This document shows positions 1 to 9,700 of a stretch of 64,000 nucleotides of DNA, piece after piece. Position numbers and translations under genes: made by a program. The first letter of the stretch is position 1. Every line of letters begins with the position of its first letter. Where the stretch lies: positions 20,022-84,021 of the IMG/VR virus record IMGVR_UViG_3300042987_003796; one strand, given 5' to 3'. Under the pieces are notes generated by a model, which worked only from the letters and a program-made list of their open reading frames with translations, ran no database searches and was not told the DNA's origin. This DNA is from a virus.

Positions 1-1
1 A

Positions 2-655
2 ACCGCAGAAGAATATGCAGATAAGTATTATAATAGATATTATTTATATTATTCTTTATTTAAAGATAGGGAGTTTTCTGTTTACTTTGGTAAAAATGAA
101 GATTATTTTATAGAAATAGAAGACGAAATATATAACGATGTGTGGAATAGTGTTTTTAATGTTATTAATTTTCTTAAATTAGAAAATATAAAATATGTAG
201 CGGCGACTGGCTTTTTTCAGAATTTATTAATTTTAACTGGAAAAGAAATGTCGATAATAGACTTTTATGGAAAACCGATTCCGTCTTTAACTATTAATCA
301 AATTGATTTATTTTCTTATGCCGCAAGTTTTAGAAGATCTATAAATAATGCGACTGAGCAAATTCCGGATTATATACTTAGCGATCCGCTTAATTTGATA
401 GATTGGTGTGAGGGTGGAAATTCTTCATCTGTAAAAGCAAAGGGTATGATGGAAAGAACGCCAAATAAAAATAAAACAAAAGGCGAACGTAGCGGTAGAA
501 TAAGTTCTATTGTTGGAGCCAGTTCTTCAGATTATAAAAAACTTGGGGTAGGGGGCGTTGCGTCTGGAGGTTCGGATCTTATATCTGCCGCTGAAGAATC
601 GGGGGGAGAAATGGCTATAAATCAAATAATTAAAAAAACTGATAAATTAAAATAA
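2..655 (+). CDS. Unknown protein, 5'-truncated by window edge
   Basis: The frame is open from base 2, so the gene begins before the window; the GTG at 140 is internal. About 217 residues are visible. The first 120 are mixed and aromatic-rich. The C-terminal part is Ser/Gly/Lys-rich and low in complexity (residues such as SSIVGASSSDYKK and GGVASGGSD) and looks disordered. I recognise no family. It lies 68 bases upstream of the tape measure gene, where tail assembly chaperones often sit, but there is no direct sign of a chaperone or of a programmed frameshift. Confidence 0.7.
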   Translation, partial: TAEEYADKYYNRYYLYYSLFKDREFSVYFGKNEDYFIEIEDEIYNDVWNSVFNVINFLKLENIKYVAATGFFQNLLILTGKEMSIIDFYGKPIPSLTINQIDLFSYAASFRRSINNATEQIPDYILSDPLNLIDWCEGGNSSSVKAKGMMERTPNKNKTKGERSGRISSIVGASSSDYKKLGVGGVASGGSDLISAAEESGGEMAINQIIKKTDKLK

Positions 656-723
656 TTAGGATTGCATATGCTTATTTTGTGTAAAATTACTGATAGAGGT
701 TAACTTTCGGAGTTTAAAGGTAT

Positions 724-3700
724 ATGGCTGATAATTTGACTACGGCAACAATTGATGTAAGAGCAAACACAAGGGGCTTAGAAAAAGATATTCTAAAAGC
801 TCTTAAAACCGTTGAATTTTCTGAGATAAATACAAAGAAAAGTTCGCAGGCTCTTGGTAGAATAACTGGACAGGTTTCTGAATTTAATAAAAGCCTGGAA
901 GCGTCTAATGCTCGCGTAGTTGCTTTCGGTGCGTCTGCTGGGGCTATTTTTGCTGTCGAAAAAGCTTTTTCAAGCTTAATTTCTTCTACGATAGAGGTGC
1001 AGAAAAAACTTACAGATGTAAATATTCTTCTTAATTTATCTTCCTCTGGTTTGCAAAAATTTGGAGATAGCTTATTTGATATAGCTAAAAATACAGCTCA
1101 GTCTTTTTCTACTGTTGCAGACGCCGCTACCGAGCTTTCTCGTCAGGGTCTTGGCGTTGAAGAGACATTAAAAAGAACAAATGCCGCGTTAGTTTTGACT
1201 AGACTCAGCGGACTTGATGCAAAATCTAGCGTTGATGCGTTGACCGCTACATTAAACTCTTTTGCTGGGTCTGCGCTTGATGCGGTAGAGGTAGTTAATA
1301 AATTAGCAAACGTTGACGCCGCTTTTGCTGTTAGTTCTGCTGATCTTGCCAATGCTATTAGTCGCGTTGGTTCTACTGCTGTTGATGCTGGGGTATCCTT
1401 AGATGAATTAATTGCTTTAGTTACTTCTGCTCAACAAACTACGGCGAGAGGTGGAGCTGTAATTGGTAACTCTTTTAAAACTATTTTTACGCGTTTGCAA
1501 AGAGGAAAAGTTCAAGATTTGCTTGGCTCTCTTGGGGTCGATACAACAGAAGGACAAAGTGCGATAAGTTTATTACAACAACTTGCGGCAACTTATGATA
1601 CTCTTGGAGCGGCTCAAAAATCTTACGTTGCAGAGCAGGTTGGTGGCGTTTTCCAAATCAACATTTTAAAAGCAGCTTTATCTGATTTGGGTAAGGAGTA
1701 TAGTATTTTTGGAAGAGCTTTAGATACTTCATTAAGCTCAACAGATGAAGCTATTAGAAGAAATGAACTTTTAAATCAAACTATTTCTGCCTTATCTAGT
1801 CAAGCCGTTTCTGGATTGCAGCAGGCGGCGAGCAAAATCGGCTCTATTGTTTTTGAACCTAACGCAAAGGGTTTTCTTTCTGGTTTTAATAATTTATTAG
1901 ATTCTTTTAATAATATAGATGCAGAAAGCGCTGGTGGAAAGTTAATGACTGGATTTTTTAAGGGTATTGGTGACTTTATATCTGGTCCTGGAGCAGTTTT
2001 AGCTACCGCTGTTCTTGTAAAATTATTTTCCAATTTAGCAAAATTTGCAGCTGGGTCAGCAAAAGAATTACTTGGAACTAATAAAGCTGCACAACAACAG
2101 GCTGCTATAGAGCAAAGTATTTTAAGTATACTTCAAAAGAATAGTCAATTTACTAGTCAGATCTTGAGTGGTAAAATGACAACAGTTCAGGCAGAAAAGG
2201 AATTATTGACTTATTTAACTGCTCAATCAAATATCCTTAGGGAGCAGGAAAGATTAAGCAAAATTATTGGTGCAAATTTGATGACAGCTGGAGTTAGTAT
2301 TGGGTCAAGTGGTATTCCAATTGTAGCTGCATCAAAAGGTAAAAAGGCTGCTTCATCTGGATTTATACCAAACTTTGCATCAGATCAGGCGATTGGTCAG
2401 GCGATGGAGAATGCTGGAGCTAGACAGCATGGATACAAAGCTGGAAAAGCTAAAAAAACAACTATTCATGATGGTAATGGAAAATCATTCAAATCTTTTG
2501 TTAATAGCAAAGAGGATGTAAAAACTTTTACTAATTCCGCTGGCAAGAAAGCTACAATAGTTCGTCCTCCAAATGGGTTTGGTGAAAATACTCAATATGC
2601 TGCTGGTGGATTTGTTCCTAATTTTGCAAAAAATAAAAATGAAGATTCGATAAGAAAAGGTGTGTTGTTTGAAAAACGTTTGAATAAAGCCCTTAGTGGA
2701 TCTGCCTCGTTTTCTCCTAATGCTCCAATGGATTTTCCTCTCCCAACTGGTTATGGAAATGACTATGAGATAAGAAGAAAAATTGGAATTAGTGATGCTT
2801 CTATATATGGAGATGCAAAGCTTACTAGAAGTAGAAAAAGCGAACAGAGTTTATTAGACAAATATTTAAGAACGCCAGAGGGAGTTAAGGATTTTCTTTC
2901 AGCAAAAGAAACTTCTAGAGGGTTTATTAATTTAAATCCGAATGGATTATCAATGTTGTTTTCTGGGTCTGGATCTGATTCAAGGGGCATATCTTATATT
3001 TCCAGTATAAATACTCAGCTTTCTGCTGGCGCAAAACGTTTGATTAGTTCAAGATTTGGTAAAAATCATAAAAAAAGCAGAACATTGGCAATGCCTTATA
3101 TTGCTGATAAAATAAACGAAAAAAATTTATCTGGATTAAGTTCTGGTTTTATTCCTAATTTTGGAAAAATGCAAGATCTTTATAAAAATACGAAGATGCG
3201 CGAAGGAAAGGATGATCCTTTTGGCAAAAGAGCTGCTAAGGCTAATTTAGCAGCTAAAAAGGGTATTCCAATTAAAGATCTTGGAAACTTGCCATATACA
3301 ATGATTCACCCTGGTGGTGGTAGTAATTTTCAAGCCTCTGCTAGTTATACTAAAAAAGATAAAAAAACAAATTCTTCAACTCAATATGTTGGAAAAATAT
3401 GGACTGCTGGATTAGATGCAAGCAAGTTAAATCGTAAAACTGTTCAAGATAGAGTTGGAGATGCGCTAGTTACAGAAGCAAATAATTTAACAAAAATTTT
3501 CAATCCTTCTGGGAGTGGGCAATTTAGTAACTATAGTCAGTTGTCAAATACCGGATCTGTATTTAGTGCAGCTGGCACTGTTTTTGAGTCAGCGGTCAGA
3601 AAAGCGTTTAATGTTTCTGCTCAAGGTCAAGGAGATAGGATAGATTTTCCAAATCCATCCTCTGAGCTTAGATCTTTCTTTGGAAATGCTCCAGGACCTT

Positions 3701-6700
3701 ATGAGGCAAAAATTTCAAATGACGATACAAATAGGTCAAGTACTCTTTCTAAGTGGATAGCTGTAAATGGATTAAGTGGTGGATTTATTCCTAGCTTTGC
3801 TAATTCTAAGAATAGGCTGTCATTTTCTTATAAGGATAAAGATGAATTTGGAATTAGTGAAATTGAAGCTATAATGAGCGGTAAAAAAGTTGGTTCATTT
3901 AGTTATGCGGAAGATAGACCCGGAATAGTAGATGTTGGAGACCTTACAGTTAATAAAGGAGAAAGAGGAAAGGGTATAGGGAGCGCGCTTTATAAAGAAG
4001 CAATAAAAAGAAACGCCGGCAAAAAAATGAAGGGGCAATTATTGCCACAGATGAATCGCTTATTAGAGAAAATAAAAAAAGGCGAACCCGTTTCTGCTGA
4101 GACCTTATACCCACAAATAAAGAGAGCCGATCTTGCTAAAAGTTCTGTTTTTGAGGTTTATGGGCATAAGGGTTTAGAAGCAGAAAAAATGACGCGTGAT
4201 CAGTTTACGTCATTTGTTAATGCAAAAATTACGGAATTAAAAAAAGACCCGAAAAGATTGCAAAGCTATTTTGGAAATGTAGAAGCTGACGAGTATGGCG
4301 GACTTGGAGTGGATTTACAAACTCAACATTCTTCTGGATTTATTCCTAATTTTGCAAGCGGAATAATAACTGGAGACGTCATTCGGGGAAATGAATATAA
4401 AAGCGTTTTAGATTTTCTTGCAAAAACAAATAAACCTGTTAGAACTATTATTGGTCCGTCTGGCTCTGGAAAAACAACAATGGCTTCGAAAAGTGGCGGC
4501 TCTATTGTTAAGTCATTTAACGATTTAGCGGGATTTGATAGTTATATTCTTGATAGAGCTACGATGTCTATGCCAAAAGACGAAATAGTTTCAGAAAATT
4601 TAAAAAAGATATTTCGTAAATCTGGAGAAAGCGGCGCTTTAGATTTATTGGTTGGCTCTAGAAATACTATAAAATCTTTACGCGAAAAAAGGGCAAAAGA
4701 AGGAGACTCTTTAATTCCGGATAGAAAACAATTTACTTCTGGAAGTGGAGGTATTTCATCTTTTGTAAAGGGCGCTAGGGAATTTGCGTCTGAATATCCA
4801 GGAGCTTCTGTTTCTAGAATATTTAAAGATAAGTCTGAATATAAAACAAAAAAAATATTATCAGGGGGGTTTGTTCCCAACTTTGCTTCTCCAAAATTAA
4901 TAGAAGCTATAAATAAAAGAATTAAAAATCCAAACGTTGCCCAAAAGTTAAAAGAGGGAGCTGGCTTGAATGATTCTGCTTATATGAAAGCCGCGAGTAA
5001 GCTTGGAATAGATGTTGCTGGACTAGAGGCATTCCTGCCTCAGATGGGTTTTCCTTTGCGTGGAAAAGATAAGGTATTAAACTTATCAAAAGCTATTGGT
5101 TTTGGTTTTGGTAGATCTTTCATTATAGACGCTCTTAAGATGGGGGATTGGAATTATGTTAAGCCTCAATTTGAATCCGCTGGCTATGTGAAAGATGACT
5201 TTGATAAGTTATCTAAATATGCAAAAACGCCAAAAGGCGAATCTGCCTTAAAATGGTGGAGGTCTAAATCTAGCGGGTTTATTCCAAATTTTGCTTCTCC
5301 AAAGAAAAGCGGAAAGACTTTTAATAGTTACATGAGTAAGCCTTTATCTGATACTATCAGATTCGTGCATCCTCTTAAGCCAGTTATTGATTCAAGTGGT
5401 AATATATCTTTTCCTGGGCTTCCTAAAAAGGGCGCTAAAGCTACAATCATTCATGGGGAGGCAATGGCTGGGCAGGAAAGAATGACTCTCGATGAGTTTT
5501 ATGCGCTTGCTGAAAAAAGAAAGAACGATCCAAGATTCTGGGGTAGAAACTCTTTTGAGTATGTATATAATTCAGGAGGATTTGTTCCTAATTTTGCTGA
5601 CGCATTAAATAATGCAATAGCTAGAGAAAAGTCTTCTGGGTTGTCTAATAGTCAGATATATGTTGACCAGCATAGCTCTTTAAAGAATAAAAATAACCCA
5701 ATGGGTTTAATGGTTGCTAATACTAGGGATGAGCCAGGCGGTGGAATTCAGGGCATTAAAAGAGCTAAGAAAGAGGGAAAGAATCCAAAAACTTATGGAA
5801 CATCTTTTGGGTATGTGCCTAATTTTGCAACTGGACCGATACAACCGTCTCAAGATTACTTGAATGCCTTGAATGAGGCTGTTAAGGCGGTAGATAAGCT
5901 ATCGCAAAGTTCTAAAAAAGCATCTGAGGGTTTAAATCGAGCTTCTGATAGTGTTGAGAAATTTGATAACGGAGCTTCTGGGTCTGGCAAGGGAAAAATG
6001 GGTAAGATTGGTGGATTCCTTAAAGATAATGCTTTAACTGTAGGTTTTGGTTTGCAGTCTATAGCTAGTATGGCTGGTGAATACGCTGGAAATGACGATA
6101 CTAAATCTGGTCGCGCAATTAAGGCTGGAGCAGGCGCGGTTGGAGATATTGCTAGTTTTACAGGAACTGGGGCTATGATTGCTGGACCTTGGGGGGCTGC
6201 TGCTGGTTTCGCTGTAGGATTAGGAAAAGCTGCGCTTGATTTGTCAAAAGCCTTAACTACTAAAGTTCCAGATATGGAAAAAGCTCTTCAGACTAGCTCT
6301 GATGCAATGAATAGATTTGGTGAATCTGGTCAAAAGCTATTGCAACTTAATGAGCAATATGGTGACGCGTTAAATTCTGGAAATCCTGGTCAGGCTGCTG
6401 ATATAATGGTTAAAACTCAAAAGGCGTATGCGGAAGAGTTAAGTAAATTAACTCAAGCTCAAAGAGATTCATTTATTTCAGCAGTTGCTCAGGGTAAGGG
6501 GCAAGAAGAATATGCAAAAATCCTTGGCGAAATGCAGGATTCTGTTAGAGCCTCTGAGTCGGCTTTGTCTTTGCAAAAATTTAGTGAGAGCAAGGGCTTT
6601 TTTGGTGGACCTGATAAAAAACTTATATCTGGAATAGATAAAACTTTAGTTTCTGATTTGACAAAGGGTCTTGACGCAGATGCGATTAAAAAAGCTTTAG

Positions 6701-9700
6701 AAAATGCTTCCCCTGTTCTTACTGATAAGAGCGCGGGAACAGAAAATCAAGCTATTGCATTAATGAAAAGCCTAGCTCAGTCAGAGAGTCTTACAGTAGA
6801 TCAAAAAGCTAATTTTGAAAAGATTATTGATTCTTTTGCTTCTGCGGCGGCGCAAACAGATTTAGGAGCAGTTTCTGAGGCTTTCGTTGAAGGAATTCAG
6901 TTAAAGCCTAAATCATTTGAAGATGTTCAAAAAGCTCAAGAGGCGTATAAAAAATCCCAAGAAATAAACAATGCAAAAATAAAAGAAGAGATTGCTATTA
7001 GAGAAAAAGCAAATGCTTCTTTATTGCAGCTTCAATCTGAAACGGAAGCTATATATACTAGCTTCAATGATTCTCTTGAAAGATTTATTTCTAGTGTTGA
7101 AACAGCCGCAAAAATGCGAGCTGCGTCAGTAGAGTTCAAGCAAGAATTTTATTCTGAAGGCGGAGTTCCAAGCGCCGCTGAGTCGCAAAAAGAAAAAAAT
7201 ATAGTTCAGGCTTCGAGGGATAATTTGACGGTTGATATTTATAAATCTCAAGTTGAGGCTTCTAATAATTTTAATTCCGCTGTTAAGGATTTAGTTGGAG
7301 GTCTTGATATTGACATAGCAAAGCTTGGCGTCGGCGGTCAGTCGATGGATCAGCAGAATCAGCTGCTTGGCGTACAGTCTTCTATACAGAAAGCATTGTT
7401 GCCAATTCAGGGGATGATATTAAAGGGAGACTATGAAGGGGCAAGACAAAAAACAAGCGAGGCTCTTTCTGGATTAAAGCCAGAAGAAGTTAGTGCGGTT
7501 GGCGTTGACGCGATAACAAAAGTTGGTCAGCAATTAGATCAAACATTGCAGGATAGCGCTAGGAAATTAGATCAGATTAAACAAAATTCACAAAAAGATC
7601 TTGCTATTCAAGCTCAGCAATTAGTTTTTCAAAGAGCTATGTCTAAACTTAGTCAAGCTCAAGGCTTTGGTGGAACAGACATAAAAGGTTTAATTACAGA
7701 TAATGGAGGAGAGTCATTTCAGCAGGCTATTTCTTCTTTGAAAGATCTAAAAACGTTGGGATATAATCAAAAAGATTTGCAAAAGGGGTACGTAAAGGGC
7801 GGTGGAGCTGAAACATATGGAATAAAAGATAAAAAAGCTAATGCTGCGATGAGCGGAAAAGTTATTGATTTTTATGGAGCTGCCAGTAAAATAATCGGAA
7901 GTCCTGTTTTGTCTACCCAATCTAAGGATTTTGGCGCTTTAGCTCAAGCGGTCTCAGACCAGATAAGAAACCAGATGGATAAGTTCAAGGCTGCTGGAGA
8001 AGGCGTTGTTGACCCTGCTGTTTTTAGTAGAATGGAAAAAGCTCTTGCCACATTAGGTGGGGGAGATATGGTTGCTCAGTTAAAAATATTTAAAAATATT
8101 GGAGTTGCAGATGTTGGTGGAAAGCAAGTAATGGATGAAGCTTTAAAAACTTATAGCGGTGGTCAGTTTGCAAATTTGAGCCCAGAGCTTAAGAAGGCAT
8201 TTGAAAGCACTACAGATGAAGGGGCTGCTGCTACTTTATTATTAGTCGCTGTACAAGATAAGCAAACCCAAAGTCTAAATACAGGATTTAATTTTTTATC
8301 TGGCATTGGAGGGCAAACAAATGACTTATTGTCAAAACAACCGGACGCAATCGCTGCAGCAATAGGAGCGGTTTTAGAAAAAGGTAGAGCCGATTCTGAG
8401 GCGCAAAAAGTTAATCGAGAAGCTGCGTCGCTAGACAAGCAGTTCTTTGATAGTAAGGCTAAACTGAAAGAAGCTAATAAAGGCGTCGATTCAGCTCAAG
8501 CCCAAGTTGATTCTATTGTTGAATCTTTAGGTGGAAATGCTAGTGGATCATCTATTGAGGATTTTATTAAATCCATGCAGGTTAGTCAAAAAGATAAAGA
8601 TAAGGCTAAGTCTATAACGTCTTTAGGTAGGAATGAATATATTAATTATAAAACATCGCTGGAGATGACTCCAACAGAAATATTGTCAGGGTTACCAACT
8701 CCAAGGAGCGACAAAGCCAAACAAGAGTCGGCAAAAAAATATGACGAAGCTGTGGCTCTTCAAGAAAAAGTAAAAAAACTTGATGCATTGAAAGCCGCAT
8801 CTCAGCAGGTTAGTAGTAAAAAATCTGAAGCTGTAGGTATTTCTAATGAAATAAAAGAAATCAATAAAAAATATGATGCGCTTGCGCCAGATATTCAAGC
8901 TAAAAACGATGCCGCAAAAAAGGCTTCTGAAGTTGCTGCGCAAAGCAGAAATCTAGTTCTTGATAAGAAGCCATTGCAGGATTCTATGGATTATTACGCA
9001 AATGATAAAAAAGCTAGAGAGGCTGCTTTAGCTCAATCTTTGGCGACAGAAAATCTCAAAAAAACAAAACAGCAAAAACAAACTCTAGATAGAACGTCTG
9101 GGGCAGAAAAGGCTATGAGCCCTACTGGAAAGCTAGATACTTATGAAAATATAGCGATTACTAAAGCTGGCGGCGCAAACCAAGCTGCTTTCCAAGATTT
9201 ATTGTCTCAAATGGTTGTGCCGAGTTTTGATAAATTTAAAGATGTTTATGCGTCTCTTGGAGAAGAGGGTGGAGCAAAAGGCGCTTACGAAAGAACCATA
9301 AATGAAATGATTGGACCAGCTCTTTCCCAAAAGCTGCCAATTGTAGAATCTGGATCTCAAGGTCAGCAAATAGCTTCTGCTATTACAGAGGGCATTAAGC
9401 AAGCTTCCGCCTCAGTGGTTGGTGGAGGCATTACACGCGAAGAAAATAAATCGTTGATGAGCAAACATGGGTATGTTGAAGGAGAGGGTTGGAAAAATGA
9501 AAGCGGTAAGGCGGCTTATTCTGAAGAACTTAAAATGTTAAAAGAACAAAAGCAAGCTCAGCAGCAGTTGTCTTCACAGACTAGCGCAAATAATTTACAA
9601 AAAAATGCAGAGCAAGAGCAGGCGAAAAAACAAGAAAGCGAGAAAGCTAAAGCTCAATCTGCTCAGCAAGATCCTACTCAACTTATTTCGAGTATCCTGA

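Larger units (their letters stand above)
2359..5829 (+). repeat. Nine GFxPNFA peptide repeats inside the tape measure protein
   Basis: Nine copies of a heptapeptide, consensus (S/G)-G-[FY]-[IV]-P-[NS]-F-[AG], start at bases 2359, 2608, 3145, 3781, 4336, 4867, 5275, 5578 and 5809. These are residues 546, 629, 808, 1020, 1205, 1382, 1518, 1619 and 1696. Spacing is 77-212 residues and the sequence between copies is dissimilar. Codon choice differs among copies (ATA/ATT/GTT/GTG at the fourth position, CCA/CCT/CCC for Pro), so the peptide, not the DNA, appears conserved. Confidence 0.95.

Noticed and set aside
140-655. Gene start at GTG 140
   Set aside because: The frame is open to the left edge of the window; the gene is truncated, not starting here.
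677-705. Promoter before the tape measure gene (TTGTGT-N17-TTAACT)
   Set aside because: Too few matches at both hexamers to support.
1143-9402. Several minus-strand open frames under the tape measure gene
   Set aside because: They are shadows of a strongly coding frame, with unlikely composition, no start signals and no neighbours on that strand.
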